From positions 1,348,892 through 1,412,891 of the forward strand of contig NW_017566992.1 in NCBI RefSeq assembly GCF_001661265.1: a stretch of 64,000 nucleotides of DNA, read 5' to 3'. Position numbers and translations under genes: made by a program. Positions 30,239-43,077 of the stretch are shown one piece after another (position 1 is the stretch's first letter; the number at the start of each line of letters is the position of its first letter). The stretch is from Saitoella complicata NRRL Y-17804. Taxonomy: Eukaryota > Ascomycota > Saitoellomycetes > Saitoellales > Saitoellaceae. Under the pieces are notes generated by a model. It was given only the letters and a program-made list of their open reading frames with translations. It made no database searches and was not told the DNA's origin.

Positions 30239-33200
30239 TTAGATGTCGTCGTCAGAGAAAACCTCCTCTCCCCTCTTGCGGCGAGCCATCCTGTCCTTCT
30301 TCTTCTTACGCAACTCAGCACCAGTCAACTTGGCCTTCTTCTTCTCAGTAACGATCTTGTTACCCATGGCATCGAACTTGTCCTCCTCATCACCCTCCTT
30401 CTTCTCGTCGATACGGGGACCGGAACCCTGACCGGAAACCCAGTTGTGACCGGAAGGCACCATGCGACCGTTGTCGACAGCCCAGACTTCCTCAGTGATC
30501 TCCTTGGTGAACTCAGCAGAGTGAGTAATGATAACGACACCACCACCGAAGGTCTTCAAAGCCTTAGACAAGGCACCGAGGGAATCACGGTCCAAGTAGT
30601 TAGTAGGCTCGTCAAGGACGATGATGTGAGGACGCTGCCAGGTACAGGCGGCAAGGACAAGCTTGACCTTCTGTCCACCGGACAAACCACGGATACGGGA
30701 GTGAGAAACCAACTCAGCCTCCATACCGAGCTCAGCACAGTGGGCCTCAATCTCCTTACGGGTAAGAGGACGGAACTGACCGGACTTCAAAGCCTCCTTC
30801 AAGTCGACCTCGGCGACCATCTTGGAGTGAGACTCCATCAACTCAGTACGGGGAATCCAGGCGTTGTCAGCAGACATCATAGGAGTCCAGCGCTCCTGCT
30901 TGAGACCGACATCGGTACCGAGCATGAAAGTACACTCGTACTCGTAAGAGTTCTTGAGCTTACGACGGGACAAGATCTCGACGATACGGCGCTGAGTACC
31001 CTCAATCTTGAAGATACGCTTAGCCATCGCCTCCTCGTCGAGCTCGGTAACGACACGGGCGGCACGGTCCATGGTCTCACGGTCCTCACCGGTCTGGTAA
31101 CGCCACTGGATGTACTCGGAGGGAGTAGAGTCGAGGTGGTGGTCGATGTGGTGGAAAGCGTGCTGGGCAACGTAGGCAATACGCAAGTTAGGGTGGGACC
31201 AGACCTCACCCTGGGTAGCGACGAGCTCACCAGTCAAGACCTTAATCAAGGTAGACTTACCGGCACCGTTAGGACCAATGACGGCAATACGGGAAGACAA
31301 GGAACACTGGAAGGAGATGTTCTCGATCTGGGGCTTGGCGGTACCATCGTACTGGAAAGTAACGTTGCTGACCTTGACGATAGCACGCTGCTTGGTCTTG
31401 ACACCCTCGAGGAAACCGGGCTCGGGGAAGGTGAACTCCTGCTCAGAAGCACCAAGCTCGTAGTAAGACTTGGCGGAAGGAACCTTCAAGGCGAACTCGG
31501 AAAGGTTACCCTTGTACTTCTTGAGCTTGAAACGCTCGTAGTGGATGATGAATTCGACGACGTTGTCGAGGAAACCAGAGTCGTGGGAGACGACCATGGA
31601 GGTGACCTGAGTCTGGGACTTCAAGAAGTTCTCCAACCAAGCGACGTTCTTGACGTCCAAGTGGTTAGTAGGCTCGTCGAGAAGGAGAATGTCAGCCTTC
31701 TGCAACATAGCACGAGCCAAAGCGAGCTTCATCTTCCATCCACCAGACAAGGCACCGACGGCCTTAGCCAACAACTCCTCGGAGAAGTCGACATCCCTGA
31801 GGGCCTGGACGACGGCCTCACGGCCGAGACCGAGGTCAGCGATACGGGCGTCGTTGACGACGAAGTCAACAACGTTCTCGTCAGCATCAGCAGAGTCGAC
31901 GTCGTGCTCGACGTAGATGGTCTTGAGCTGGTCAGCAGGGGGGAACCCCTCGACCTGGCCGTTAGCGATGGCACGCATAAGAGTAGACTTTCCGGATCCG
32001 TTGGGACCGCAAAGACCGTAACGACGACCACGCTTCAAGCGGAGGTTGGTTCGGTTCAACAAGATCTTGGCACCGTAGGCGAGAGAGAACTCACAGTTGC
32101 AAAGCTCCTCACCCTCCTCGTCCTCGTCCTCCTGCTCGACCTTACCGACCATGGAGGCGACACCGGCCTTGCGGAACTCCTCAGTGATGGCAGCGGTCTC
32201 AGCCTCGGGGAGGAAAGCAACAAGGTAACCCTTGATGTTCTGAACCCAGTCCTGGGCATCAGCGATCTTCTCCTCGATGAGCTGACCAGCAATGCAGGAG
32301 ATGTAGTAGAGGATACCGTCGAACTTGGCGTCGATGGGCTTGTTGATGATCTTCTTCAAGGACTCGAGGACAACCTTGGGCTGACCAGCGTTGGAAGGCT
32401 CGGGGATGACACCGTTCTGAACGTTACCGACACGGTTCAAGGTGGCGATAGCGCGCTGAACGACCTCACGACACTCCGGATCACCGATGGTCTCCTTGAT
32501 GTGGTTGAGGGTAGGCAACAACTGGGGCAAGAAAGGAGCAACGACGTTGGGGTCGTCGACAAGCTTACACATGTTGTCGATAATGACGGCAGCCTTACGC
32601 TTGACAGCGGTGGCACGCTCGTTCAAACCACGGGCCAAAAGAGGGACCATGATGGAGAGAGTGGGGGACTGAACCTCCTGGACGAAGGTGGTGGCACCCA
32701 ACAAGTGGACGGTCTCAGGGACCTCCTCAGGCTTGGCGATACACTTGATCAAAGCGGGAATGAAACGCTCGATATCGGCGTTAGCGATCAAAGTACAGGC
32801 CTTCTCCATGGAGACGGTAGCAGCCTTCTTGACCTCGGGCTTGGTGTCCCACATGGCCTCGGACAAGAAAGGAACAACCTCAGGGAGCTGGAAACCGAGC
32901 TGGGAAGGAGCGTGCGAAACGAGAGCGTTCATGCACTCGAGAGCAGCCATCTTCTCGGCCCACTTCTGGGCGTGACGGATGGACTCCTCAAGAGGGGGGA
33001 GGACAGCCTTGACAGCATTGGGGTTGATGGCGGAGACAATAGAAGCGGAGGCGGTCTGAGCGAGCTCGGAGACGGACTTCTGCTTGTCAGCGACAGCGGC
33101 GAGGACATCGCCCAAAAGGGTGACGATGTAGGGCTCGACGGTGGCGGCGAGCTCCTGGGAGCAGATGGCAGTGATGGCGTGAAGGGCGGACTCACGAGCA

Positions 33201-33406
33201 CCGACGTCCTTCTTGTTGGTCAAGGAAGCGCGGATCTTGTCGACGGCCTGGACGGGGGCGTCCTGCTCCTCGATGGCACCGTTGATGAAGAGAGCGACCT
33301 CAGAGGCGGCAGAGCGCTTGTCATCAACGTTCTCCGCCAGGGAGAGCTTGCCAAGCAACTCGTCGAGGATGGCGATGGAAGCCTTGTTTCCGGTAACAGC
33401 AGACAT
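30239..33406 (-). CDS. YEF3: Translation elongation factor 3 (ABCF ATPase)
   Basis: Intronless, 1055 aa. Layout: N-terminal HEAT repeats (residues 1-310), four-helix bundle, ABC1 with Walker [10 protein letters not shown] (about 465), signature LSGGW (555) and [11 protein letters not shown]2 with GPNGAGKST (714), an inserted chromodomain-like region, LSGGQ (907) and DEPTNYLD, then a Lys-rich tail ([12 protein letters not shown]) that contacts ribosomes. eEF3 helps release E-site tRNA and is essentially confined to fungi and some algae. Codon choice is extremely biased toward C-ending codons, as for the most highly expressed genes; this leaves a 997-codon antisense frame open by chance. Confidence 0.98.
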   Translation of the reverse strand: MSAVTGNKASIAILDELLGKLSLAENVDDKRSAASEVALFINGAIEEQDAPVQAVDKIRASLTNKKDVGARESALHAITAICSQELAATVEPYIVTLLGDVLAAVADKQKSVSELAQTASASIVSAINPNAVKAVLPPLEESIRHAQKWAEKMAALECMNALVSHAPSQLGFQLPEVVPFLSEAMWDTKPEVKKAATVSMEKACTLIANADIERFIPALIKCIAKPEEVPETVHLLGATTFVQEVQSPTLSIMVPLLARGLNERATAVKRKAAVIIDNMCKLVDDPNVVAPFLPQLLPTLNHIKETIGDPECREVVQRAIATLNRVGNVQNGVIPEPSNAGQPKVVLESLKKIINKPIDAKFDGILYYISCIAGQLIEEKIADAQDWVQNIKGYLVAFLPEAETAAITEEFRKAGVASMVGKVEQEDEDEEGEELCNCEFSLAYGAKILLNRTNLRLKRGRRYGLCGPNGSGKSTLMRAIANGQVEGFPPADQLKTIYVEHDVDSADADENVVDFVVNDARIADLGLGREAVVQALRDVDFSEELLAKAVGALSGGWKMKLALARAMLQKADILLLDEPTNHLDVKNVAWLENFLKSQTQVTSMVVSHDSGFLDNVVEFIIHYERFKLKKYKGNLSEFALKVPSAKSYYELGASEQEFTFPEPGFLEGVKTKQRAIVKVSNVTFQYDGTAKPQIENISFQCSLSSRIAVIGPNGAGKSTLIKVLTGELVATQGEVWSHPNLRIAYVAQHAFHHIDHHLDSTPSEYIQWRYQTGEDRETMDRAARVVTELDEEAMAKRIFKIEGTQRRIVEILSRRKLKNSYEYECTFMLGTDVGLKQERWTPMMSADNAWIPRTELMESHSKMVAEVDLKEALKSGQFRPLTRKEIEAHCAELGMEAELVSHSRIRGLSGGQKVKLVLAACTWQRPHIIVLDEPTNYLDRDSLGALSKALKTFGGGVVIITHSAEFTKEITEEVWAVDNGRMVPSGHNWVSGQGSGPRIDEKKEGDEEDKFDAMGNKIVTEKKKAKLTGAELRKKKKDRMARRKRGEEVFSDDDI

Positions 33407-34031
33407 AGCTACTTGTTCAAAAGATTGATTCGACCCTGAAAAGTGATATGAACCTCGTGAAGCTGATGAAGAAATTGAGCTGTCGACTAGCGAGAACTGA
33501 CAATTGTCTTCCGGAGTGGTATCTTAAAGCTTGACGAGCACCTACGGTGGGTGAAGAAGTCGAGGAGGCGGGGGGGGTTGTCGGGCCTTATAATAAAAAA
33601 AATTGCAGGAGCGCGCAGCGAGCAGCGTGCCTGGCCGGAAGTTGCCTCAGCTGAAAATAAACGGTGGCAAATCTTTTCATCTGCTGAAGTAGGAGAAGCT
33701 TGCGTGTCGTCGGTCGTTGTCTCCTCTGTGAAACAGTCTTCTACGGGCGTGGGGTCGTGATGGCGGACCGTGGGGTGTGCTCTTTGTTCTGCTCGAGGAA
33801 CCACCGTCGTTGCTCGACCGCTCTTGTGCTCCTAGACATACTCAATTGACTACTTTCAACGACCTTTACCTTCCCATTAACATCTTCCCTTAAGGTTCCG
33901 GTGCGCTGCCTCATCCCCAACCAAGTTCCGCGCAGGAGTCGTCCCAGGGGTCCATGATCGATATCTCCATATTTTGGGCAAACGCGTCCTCGACACCTCC
34001 ACCACCACCTCACCCTCCCCTTCTGACCACC
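33407..34031. promoter_or_regulatory. Divergent promoter region EF-3 / cytochrome b5 reductase
   Basis: 625 bp, the longest gene-free stretch between housekeeping genes. On the EF-3 side a TATA-like TATAAGG (minus strand, about 33587-33593) is followed by a C-rich run and pyrimidine-rich DNA, the usual layout of strong fungal promoters, leaving a leader of about 100-150 nt. No gene inside. Confidence 0.5.
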
Positions 34032-34955
34032 ATGCCAAAATCCCGTAACGGCGGCCTCAACGAGCCCATGAACGGCCTCTACATCCCTATGGGCCTCGTG
34101 ATCTTCGGCACCCTCCTCGTCCAGCCTTCCTACACCCCCTACGCAGTCATCGTCGCCCTCTCCCTCGGCGCTTTCAAGGTCTGGCGTGGACAGCCCAGGA
34201 AGGTCCTCAAGCCTGCCGAGTACCAGGATTTCGAGTTGCTCGACAAAACCGTATTGACACACAACACCGCGATCTACCGTTTCGGTCTCCCTAGACCCAA
34301 CGACATCTTGGGCTTGCCTGTCGGTCAGCACATCACCGTCGCAGCCACCATTGACGGAAAAGAGATCTCGCGTTCGTACACCCCTACCTCCTCTGACAAC
34401 GACAAAGGCCACTTCGACCTCCTCATAAAATCTTACCCCACCGGTAACATCTCCCGCTACATCGAATCCATGAAACTCGGGCAAACAATTAAAGTCAAGG
34501 GGCCCAAGGGACAAATGCGCTACGAAAACGGTCTCGTCAAAGAATTCGGAATGATCGCTGGTGGTACTGGAATCACTCCCATGTTGCAGATCGTCCGCGC
34601 AATCCTTAACAACCCCGCCGACCAGACAAAGGTCTCGTTGATCTTCGCAAACGTGAATGAAGAGGACATCCTCCTCCGCGAAGACCTCGACGAACTCGCA
34701 AAAGACCACGCGGGCCAATTCCGCATCAAGTACGTCCTTAACAACCCCCCGGAGGGCTGGACCGGCGGTGTTGGTTTCGTGACGCAGGAGATGATCAAGG
34801 AGTGGTGTCCTGGACCGGAGTTGGGGAAGGATGTCAAGATTTTGTTGTGTGGGCCTCCGCCTATGGTTGGGGCTATGAAGAAGGCGGTTGTGGAGTTGGG
34901 GTATGAGCAGCCGAAGGTTGTTTCTAAGTTGGAGGATCAGGTGTTCTCGTTCTAA
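34032..34955 (+). CDS. CBR1: NADH-cytochrome b5 reductase
   Basis: 307 codons from ATG 34032 (context caccATGcc); an in-frame ATG at 33954 would add 26 Pro-rich residues. A hydrophobic N-terminal anchor ([16 protein letters not shown]... and [15 protein letters not shown]) precedes the catalytic domain. FAD motif [10 protein letters not shown] (RxYT), GGTGITPML for the pyridine nucleotide, and CGPPPM near the end. It passes electrons from NADH to cytochrome b5 for fatty acid desaturation and sterol synthesis. [13 protein letters not shown] is typical of the ER/outer-membrane Cbr1 form rather than mitochondrial Mcr1. Confidence 0.93.
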   Translation: MPKSRNGGLNEPMNGLYIPMGLVIFGTLLVQPSYTPYAVIVALSLGAFKVWRGQPRKVLKPAEYQDFELLDKTVLTHNTAIYRFGLPRPNDILGLPVGQHITVAATIDGKEISRSYTPTSSDNDKGHFDLLIKSYPTGNISRYIESMKLGQTIKVKGPKGQMRYENGLVKEFGMIAGGTGITPMLQIVRAILNNPADQTKVSLIFANVNEEDILLREDLDELAKDHAGQFRIKYVLNNPPEGWTGGVGFVTQEMIKEWCPGPELGKDVKILLCGPPPMVGAMKKAVVELGYEQPKVVSKLEDQVFSF

Positions 34956-35293
34956 GTGGGGAATGATGTGTGTGTATAGAGGTGGAAAGAACGATATAGC
35001 ATAGGATTGGAATAAGACTTGACTCATGACGTTGTGTTTGTCGCGTTGGAATTTGAAGTGCTTGAGCCATGATTCGCGTAGTTGGGTTTCGAAAGTCTAT
35101 TTTTGGCAACCGCCGGGTATATCATCATTCGTTACATATCGCGAACAACCATTATCCTGTCTCCAATTTTCCTGTGCCCTTCTCGATCGCTTCCCAGCTT
35201 TTCCGCTGTGTCGTCGCCGTATTCAAGTCACCGCATGGCTTGCCCACACGCCTTCGTCGACGCCTTCACGTCGCAATCGTTCCCCTACACCGC
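34956..35293. other. Intergenic, convergent 3' ends
   Basis: 338 bp between the stops of CBR1 and SME1. No gene or repeat recognised. Confidence 0.35.
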
Positions 35294-35666
35294 TCACTGC
35301 ACATTCAATGGTCGAATAAGAGTAATGTTATCACCCTTCAACAATATCCGTCCAAGCTCTCTTCGCGCATTGGTCTTCTGGTTAACCTCCGCGGCGTCGT
35401 CGACGACAATGTTCATGAACTCGTCGAAACCCTGTACGAAACCATTAGTAACTTCCACAAAGGAGTGTGCACAGAAGGTATCATACCCTAATCTGTCCCT
35501 CCATGCGAGTCTCGGTCTGTTCGTAGAGCCAGATCTGTACTGTTGTTCTCTTTACGATTCTGTTAGCCAATGTCACCAACCACCATGCCTATGGTCGCAC
35601 CTGCTGCAAGAACTTGAAGATCAAGTTGATGGGTGGAACCATCACACGCTGTTGTCTGCCGCTCAT
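35294..35666 (-). CDS. SME1: Small nuclear ribonucleoprotein Sm E
   Basis: Exons 35601-35666, 35487-35549 and 35294-35431, introns 51 and 55 nt; 88 aa, the normal length. Spliced sequence reads [51 protein letters not shown] and then RRELGRILLKGDNITLI: the Sm1 and Sm2 motifs of SmE, including the RNA-contacting KGDN. SmE is part of the heptameric ring on U1, U2, U4 and U5 snRNAs. Because introns interrupt both Sm motifs, a simple frame search would miss it. Divergent from the GYF gene with 226 bp between starts. Confidence 0.95.
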
Positions 35667-35892
35667 CTTGATTGTATGTCGTCTATGTCGTCCGAAGTAT
35701 ACCGAGTGTATCGTCGTTACCGCCTGTTCGCGGTCCCTGGCGCGTCCCCCGAAATTACCCTGATCTCCGCGGGCATCACTTCCACAAAAAGTTAAGAAAG
35801 CACTTGTGAAAGCAACTCAGCGAACCGCAGTTCGATCAATTCAAACGCACAGCCCGCAAAAACAGCATTTAGAGCATTCATCACCAAGCATA

Positions 35893-38800
35893 ATGTCTAC
35901 CACTACCGCAAATAATACCATGAACTTCGGTCCTGAATGGTAAGTTGTTTTGCCCCGCGTTACCCGTCCATCCGGACTTTCTTACTTTTCGCCGCTGTGT
36001 GATCCGAGGACGAATGCTGACTGTATGCTTTGAATAGGATGCGCCGAGCACCGCTTTCTTCAGCCCGTGCCTCGCCTCCGCCCGTCCAGACGACCCAGCA
36101 TCAGCGTTCAGGATCAGGCTCCTACAGCGCCGTCCTCGCCTCCCCAACATCCCTCCACCCATCCTCCCCCTCCTCCATCCCCGTCCAACTGACAGATCCA
36201 GCCCATCCTTTCCGCTACAGTCGTACCGAAATGCTTACAGTCTTCGACGGCCTACGCGAAAAACTCACCGCGAACCCCTCCTTCCCACTCGAAATGGAGC
36301 GTCTCGAGATTGTTACGAGTGAGGAAGTTCTCGAACCTGTATCCGAGGTCTCCATGACGGATGTGGAAAAGAAGGTTTACGGTGGTCAGCTGGGTGTCAA
36401 TTCTGAAGTCAAGCGTCGCGAGCCGGCTACGCCGGGTGGAATCTCCAGCCCCCGAAACGAACGCTTTGCTGCGTTGGGATCGCCTCGGGGTGAGAAAGCT
36501 ACGTTTGGGAGGAGGAACGGGGCCAAGAACACACCTGGTGCGGCTTTGCGCCAGTCAACCAGGCGTGGCGACTACTTTTCTGGTGCATTGGGTGGGGCGG
36601 AGGGATGGGCTACGCCGAGTGCGAACGCTGCACAGGGTGGTGGTTCTGGTACCTTCGAGGGAGGAGTCTTCAGGGGTCCGGACGATGCAAAGGGTCTAGA
36701 GGATTCACCAATTGAGGAAGAGCAGGAATTGAAGGGTGCCGAAACGCCTAAGCAGGAGTCGTCGCGCCTGGCTGTTGGTGGTGGAGCTTTCGACATCCTC
36801 GCCCCTGTCGGCGGTCGTGGTGTCTCTCGTCTCGCAAAGTTTGGTATCACCAAGTCGGAAGCACAGCCTGCTGCTCCCAGTGCGGACGAGGGTAGCTCTC
36901 TCCTCGCTGACCGCGATTTCGACGACGACGTCCTCCGCGAAGTCATGGCCGTCGCAGCCGACCAATCCCGTCCTGATTCTGCCAACGGAATGGAACGTCT
37001 TCAGTCCCGTTTCGCTGCTCAGACCCTCGCTGGTGGGGCCGCTAACTCACTCGACTTCGGCGAAGGCCGTGTCGACCGTGTCGACCGTGATCCGTTCAAT
37101 GCTGCTCCTCGTACAGGATTGGGCGGTATCTTTGGTTCGCCGGCCGAGGAGGCTCAGGCGCAGACTCCTGCGCAGCCGCGTGGTGTTGGCGACGTTGGGG
37201 GCAGCGTCGGCGGGTTGTTCGAGCACCCCATCGTTCCATCGCAGCCTACCCTCCCGCCTGCGCCGCCTCAGACCACCCGCGTCATGAACATGCCCGACAA
37301 GCTCAAGTGGCTTTACCGCGACCCTACCGGCGCCATCCAGGGTCCTTTCTCTGGTTTGGAAATGCACGACTGGTACAAGGCTGGGTTCTTCCAGCCTAAT
37401 TTGTTGGTAAAGAGGGAGGAGGACAACGAGTTCGAGCCTCTCTCCGTCCTCGTTAGGAGGATTGGTAACCAGCGTGAGCCATTCCTGGTGCCTCTTCCGT
37501 CGAGGACGATGCTCGCTCCTATCCCGGCTAAGGGTTGGGGAAGTGGAAACCAGGGTGCGTCCGGAACTACGACGCCTGGTGGGTCTATGCTTGGCGCTGT
37601 CCAGGCCGCTGCTACCCCCGGAAGTGGATGGGAATCTACCCGTTGGGAGCCTCAGCAGCCTCCCTTCGCTAACTCATTCCCATCCTTCGGCACCACGCTG
37701 ACCGCGGACCAGCAGAACGCTTTGGAGCGTCGCAAGCAGGAGGAGCAGTACCTCATGGCTCGTCAACGTGAGATATTGCAGCAACAGCAACAGCAGCAGC
37801 TGTACGCCTCTTACCTCCAGCAACACCACTCGTCTGCTATGCTCCAGCCTAGCCCGCTCGATTTGTTGAGGGGACAGCAGCAGCAGAGGGAGTTGACATT
37901 GTTGCAGCAGCAACAGCAGCAGCAGGCTCAGGCTCAGAGAAGCGCGGCGCCTTCCCCGTTCTTGACGCCCGCCGCTGTAGCGAGCCCGACCCTTGCTAAC
38001 GGTATCTTGGGCGGATTGAGCAGCTGGGCGCAGGGATCTGGGCTCCAGCAGGCTGCCCTCTTGGCGCAGGCCGCTCAGCAGCAGGCTCAGGCTCAGGCCC
38101 AGTCTCCATGGGGATCTACGGCTGTCCTCCGTGACGCCCGTGATGCGCTTCAGGAGCAGGTTGAGTCTCCTATTGCCGCCGCCCACGCCCTTGCCGAGCG
38201 TCAGGGTTTGAACACCTCCCAGACCGATTTGTTGACCAGCGTTGCGAAGGAGATGGAGGAGGCTGAGATGGAGGCGGCTATGGCTAGGGCTGATGATAGT
38301 TTCTTCGAGGATGAAGAGGAAGAGAAGGCTGCGGACGGGTATGAGCGTCTTCCTGACAGTCCCTTCGACGAGGAGATGGAGGTTGTTGCGCCTACAGAGA
38401 AGATTGCGATCCCGAAGGAGGAGTTTGAGGGTTTCAACGACGAGACTGAGATTTCTGTTGTTGAGAGTCCCGCTGCTGAGATGGAGAAGGAGGAGACTCC
38501 GGAGTCCTCTGTGGTCACTGTTCAGGCTACTCCTTTGACTCTTGCTCCCGTTCCTGCTGCGACTCCCTCTATCGCGCCATGGGCCGTTGCTGCTCAGCCC
38601 GAGAAGAAGGCTGCGCAGAAGAAGCCTACTCTCCGCGAGATCCAGGAGTTGGAGGCTAAGAAGGCCGAGCAGAAGCGTGCGATCGAGAAGCAGCAAGCTG
38701 AGGCTGCTCTTGCCGCGGAGATTGCTCAGGCGCAGTTGGCTGCTCAGCAGGCCGCCAGTGCGCAGTTGCCGTCCAACGCCAAGTGGGGTTCTGATGCTGG

Positions 38801-39677
38801 TCCTGCTCCGGCTAACATCGCCACTCTCGTGAATGCCCAGCCTGTCGTCAGCTCCTACCCCGCTCCTGCTCCATGGGCCGCAAAGCCCGCTCCTGCCGCC
38901 GCTACCTCCACTGGTAAGAAGACCCTCGCTCAAATTCAGAAAGAGGAGGAAGATGCCGCGAAGAAGAAGCAGGCTGCTCTTCTCCAGGCACAGAAGGCTG
39001 CGGGCATTCCGCCTGTTGTGGTGGGTAAGTCGTATGCCAACGCTGGTGCGAACAGTGCTGCAGTGAGGGGCGCTGCTCCTGTTGCGGCTGGACCCGGGTG
39101 GACTACGGTTGGTGCGAGTGGAAAGGTTTCTGCGCCGCCGGCTGCTGTTAAGGCTGCCCCTGTCGTTAAGCCTGTTGTCCAGGCTGCTCCTGTCGTCAGG
39201 GCCGTCGCTGCCCCGACTGTGGTCAAACCTGTCGTTGCTCCTGTTGTAAAGGCTCCTCAGGTTCCCAAGCCTGCTGTTGGACCTTCTGCTGCCACCGCTG
39301 GTGGTGCACAGTTGTCCGAGGGTTTCATGAACTGGGCTCATTCCGCGCTCAAGGGATTGAAGATCGACATCGATGACTTCTTGCAGATGATCATCCAGAT
39401 GCCCGTCAATGACCCTTTTACGGCTGAGATTATCTCCGACTCGGTCTACGCCAGCTCTACCACGATCGATGGAAGGAGGTTCGCGGAGGAGTTCACCAGG
39501 AGGAGGAAGTCTGATCACTTGGGGGCGAATGCTTCGGCTGCTGCGCCGGTGAGCAATGGTGGAGGATGGAATGATGTTGTTAGCAAGGCAGGTAGCAAGG
39601 GTGCTGCCGCGCAGGGTCCGGAGTGGAATGCTGCGTTCAAGGTGGTCGCGAAGAAGGGCGGTAGCAAGAAGCGTTGA
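35893..39677 (+). CDS. GYF-domain protein (Smy2/Syh1-like)
   Basis: Exon 1 35893-35939 (ends in the first two bases of a Trp codon), intron 35940-36037 (98 nt), exon 2 to 39677; 1228 aa. GYF domain at about 437-497: KLKWLYRDPTGAIQGPFSG, then MHDWYKAGFF, which binds PPGF/PPG-phi peptides. Around it are long disordered regions, glutamine-rich tracts (about residues 590-660), coiled-coil-like segments rich in Ala, Gln and Glu, and a conserved C-terminal helical region (FMNWAHSALKGLK...DDFLQMI). Yeast Smy2/Syh1 act with Eap1, the Ccr4-Not complex and COPII in mRNA silencing and decay. Heavy use of C-ending codons leaves antisense frames open. Confidence 0.9.
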
Positions 39678-39951
39678 GCTGAATACCCATAGCGATAGCC
39701 ATAGCCAGATAGCCAGCAATATTCATATCATCGATCCTCATCCTGATCAATCTCTCTATTTTTCTGGATCTGCCGGGGATGGTTAACGATCATTGGTGCC
39801 TGCTTCGGAAAAGGTCGCGCCGTTCCTTAGCGACTTTTGTTGGGCTGCGCCGGCTGATCAGATCAACGTGCAGAAAGTACGACGTCGTGAAGAACCCTCC
39901 AAGCAGCAGCAGCTCGTCCTTTCCTTCGCGATCCATATAGAATCAAAGATA

Positions 39952-41536
39952 ATGTCGGCAGCTATGAGATTCTCCCAGGTGCGCTTGACCGCGAAGGCTG
40001 TGTCGTCGGGGTATGTTTTTCTCGTGTCGTCAACGACGTCAATTGTCGCACACGACATTCTCCACCTCCTTGTCGAGCCAGGACTGACGACGGACCTCAC
40101 AGTGTGTCCGCACGATCACTTGCCTCAGTTATGGGCACTCAGATTCGCCACTTCTCCCGCTCTTCTTACGCCCAGAAGTCCTTCCCAGACCACCAGGTCA
40201 TCAACATGCCCGCCCTTTCTCCTACCATGACTCAGGGTGGTATCGGTGTGTGGGGAAAGAAGCCCGGAGACAACATTCAGCCCGGAGATGTGTTGGTGGA
40301 GATTGAGACGGATAAGGCACAGATGGACTTCGAGTTCCAGGAGGAGGGTTACTTGGCTAAGGTCTTGATGGAGTCTGGTTCTAAGGATGTTCCTGTCGGA
40401 AACGTGCGTCTATTATTCGACAAAATATGGGAATGAATGCTAACGTATCGGTACAGCCCATTGCTGTTTTGGTCGAGAACGAGTCTGACGTCGCCGCTTT
40501 CGCCGACTTCACCATCGAGGACGCTGGAGGTGCTAAGGCCGCTGAGGCACCAAAGGAGGAGGCTAAGGAGCAGCCCAAGGAGGAGAAGAAGGAGGAGAAG
40601 GCCGCCGCTCCCAAGGCTGAGGCTCCTCAGAAGAAGGCCGACGAGACTCCCTCCAAGCCCCTCGAGCGCATCGCCGCTTCCCCTATCGCCCGCCGCATCG
40701 CTTCCGAGAAGGGCATCCCTCTCTCCCAGATTAAGGGATCCGGTCCCAACGGCCGCATCATCTTGAAGGATGTCGAGGCCTACAAGGTTCCCGCCGCCGC
40801 TGCTGCCTCTGCCCCTGCTCCCGCTGCTGCCTCCCCCGGTGCCGCTTTCACCGACGTTCCCGTCTCCAACATGCGCCGCGTTATCGGCCAGCGTCTCCAG
40901 GAATCCAAGCAGACCGCGCCTCATTACTACGTCACCTCCGAGATCTCCATGGACAAGATCAACAAGCTCCGTGCTGCTCTTAACGCCCAGGCTGACGGCA
41001 AGTATAAGCTCTCCGTCAACGACTTCGTCATCAAGGCCGCTGCCCAGGCCCTTAAGGAGGTTCCCGAGTGTAACTCTGCTTGGTACGGAGAGTTCATCCG
41101 TCAGCACCACACCGCTGACATCTCCGTCGCTGTCGCCACCCCCACCGGTTTGATCACCCCCATCATCAAGTCCGCCGAGGCCCGCGGTCTCGCATCCATC
41201 TCCAACTCCATGAAGGACCTCGGCAAGCGTGCCAAGGACGGTAAGCTCAAGCCCGAGGAGTACCAGGGTGGATCCTTCACCATTTCCAACCTCGGCATGT
41301 TCGGCGTCGACTCCTTCACTGCCATCATCAACCCCCCTCAGTCATGTATCCTTGCCGTCGGAGCTACCAAGGATGTCGTTGTTGTTGACCCTACCTCCGA
41401 GAAGGGATTCAAGGTTGAGCCTAAGATGAAGTGTACGTTGAGCAGTGACCACAGGACTGTTGACGGTGCTGTTGGTGCGCAGTTCTTGAAGGCGTTCAAG
41501 AAGTACATGGAGAACCCCCTTGCTTTGATGCTCTAA
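39952..41536 (+). CDS. LAT1: Pyruvate dehydrogenase E2, dihydrolipoamide acetyltransferase
   Basis: Exons 39952-40010, 40103-40403 and 40457-41536 (introns 92 and 53 nt); 479 aa. An Arg/Ser-rich presequence ([17 protein letters not shown]...) is followed by one lipoyl domain with the lipoylated lysine in ETDKAQM (about residue 90), a Pro/Ala/Lys/Glu linker, the E1/E3-binding domain ([14 protein letters not shown]...GPNGRI) and the catalytic core ending in SSDHRTVDG, which holds the active-site His (about 452) and Asp. It forms the core of the mitochondrial pyruvate dehydrogenase complex. C-ending codons dominate, as in a highly expressed gene. Confidence 0.97.
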
Positions 41537-41802
41537 GTGGTTGAAGGTGAGTATTGTAGGAGGGAGTAGGGGAAAGGGTGGAGTGGAGGATCGGAGGGAG
41601 GAAATTTGACTGTGATGTGGAAGCATAGTGATACCAGTTTGGATGTTATCATAATTCAATTCACCAAAACTTAGACTTTGTTTGCCTTTTTCGTATTGTT
41701 CCGGCATCTATCCTATCCTACCGTGCCAGAGGATCTCTGCTCGACATGGGTATATAGTATCATCTCCTTTTCAACAGTATTCTTTCATGATCGTAGGTAA
41801 GC

Positions 41803-42725
41803 TCAGAAAAACCCGGATGCAATACTCTGCTTCAACATCAGAATTTGCTGCTGCTGTCCCGGCGGCAACGCAGCAATCTGCGCATCCGTCAACGCCATAA
41901 CCTGTCGAATCATCTCCGCCCTCTGTATCTGCTCCGGCGTCTGGGCCGGTGGTGCCTGTACAACCGGTGGTGGGGGTGCCACGGCGACTGGTACTGGTGG
42001 AGGAACAATCGCCTGGGGTGGTGGTGGAGGTGCGCCGGTGGATGCTACGACACGCTGTAACACATTCGCATCCATCAAATTCATCATCAACATTGCTTGA
42101 ACAACCGCATACGCCAACTGCGGCTGTGTACTCAACAACGCCCTAGCCTGCTCCGGCGCGGTATGGATAACGTGTTTTAGGGATGCAAGGATATCGAGGA
42201 GTTGCATGGGTGGGGCGGTTTGTAGGGTTCGGGATATTGCGTCGGGGATTGTGAGGGAAGGTGGGGGAAGAGTGCCTGGTGGAAGGGGAGGGAGGATGGG
42301 TGGAGCTGTTGAGGTGGAAGGTGCAGGGTTGGGGTTAGAGGAGGAAGAGTTTGAAGGTTTTGTTGCGGATTCTGATTCGGCGAAATCCACGCGGAGAGTG
42401 CGGCCGCCGATGTCATAGTTGTTCATGTTTCTGACTGCGGAGGAGGCTGTTTCGTGGTCTATGTTGCATTCACTCACGTTAGCTGTGTAGTTGACACAAG
42501 TGAAATCGACATACCCATGAATTCACAGAAGCCGTATCCTCTCGGCTTGCCTGTCTCCCGATCAAAGACGAGTCGGAAGGAAATGACCTTGCCGACTTCC
42601 TCGAACAGGGCGATCATTTGCTCCTCAGCTTGGTCATATGGGATGTTTCCGACTGTAGGACACGGTTGTCAGTAGATTGAAGACAACTTGAATGGGTACG
42701 CCCTACCGAAAACGACTCTTGACAT
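41803..42725 (-). CDS. RNA15: Cleavage factor IA subunit Rna15 (CstF-64 homolog)
   Basis: Exons 42707-42725 (19 nt), 42515-42652 and 41803-42458, introns 54 and 56 nt; 270 aa. The spliced N-terminus MSRVVFVGNIPYDQAEEQ starts an RRM; GYGFCEFMDHETASSAVRN carries RNP1 and shows the second junction is right. Then a hinge (PPMQLLDILASLKHVI...LAYAVVQAMLMMNLMD) that binds Rna14/CstF-77, a Pro-rich linker, and a C-terminal helical domain (EMIRQVMALTDAQIAALPP) that contacts Pcf11. It recognises U/A-rich sequences in pre-mRNA 3'-end processing. The 19-nt first exon is notable. Confidence 0.95.
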
Positions 42726-43077
42726 GGTGATTGTCCTGGATAAATGCCAGTAAATGCTGGTGTTTCGTTCGTAGCGACGACCTCGTACTGCAGCTGTCTG
42801 CAGGCCTGCCCTGATAACCCTCAGGACTGCATTTCCAATTGGCAAGATAGAACGTTTTACTGACCTCGTATTGAGTTTCTCCAAGGCTTCTAGGTCCTAC
42901 TTGACCTGCTTTCACGGCTGCCCGGTTTCGTCCCGACTTCAAGATTTCTTTCGTCATAGCATGACGCTGGGCATGGCCATGGCGCTCGAGCCTTCGCAAG
43001 TTCAAATAAGAGCCCGGAGAAGCACCCAACAGCCAACCACCTCCAAAAAGATCAGACTCAATTGATCAGGCAACAAA
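42726..43077. promoter_or_regulatory. Divergent upstream region RNA15 / POM33
   Basis: 352 bp between start codons, no gene inside and no element I can name. Confidence 0.35.

Noticed and set aside
30446-33439. 997-codon open frame on the plus strand
   Set aside because: It is exactly antisense to EF-3, whose extreme codon bias removes stops from the opposite strand. The translation is low in complexity and matches no family.
33741-35027. 428-codon minus-strand frame
   Set aside because: Antisense to cytochrome b5 reductase, which has complete catalytic motifs.
37674-39719. 681-codon minus-strand frame
   Set aside because: Antisense shadow of the GYF-domain gene; Leu/Arg/Ser-rich without domains.
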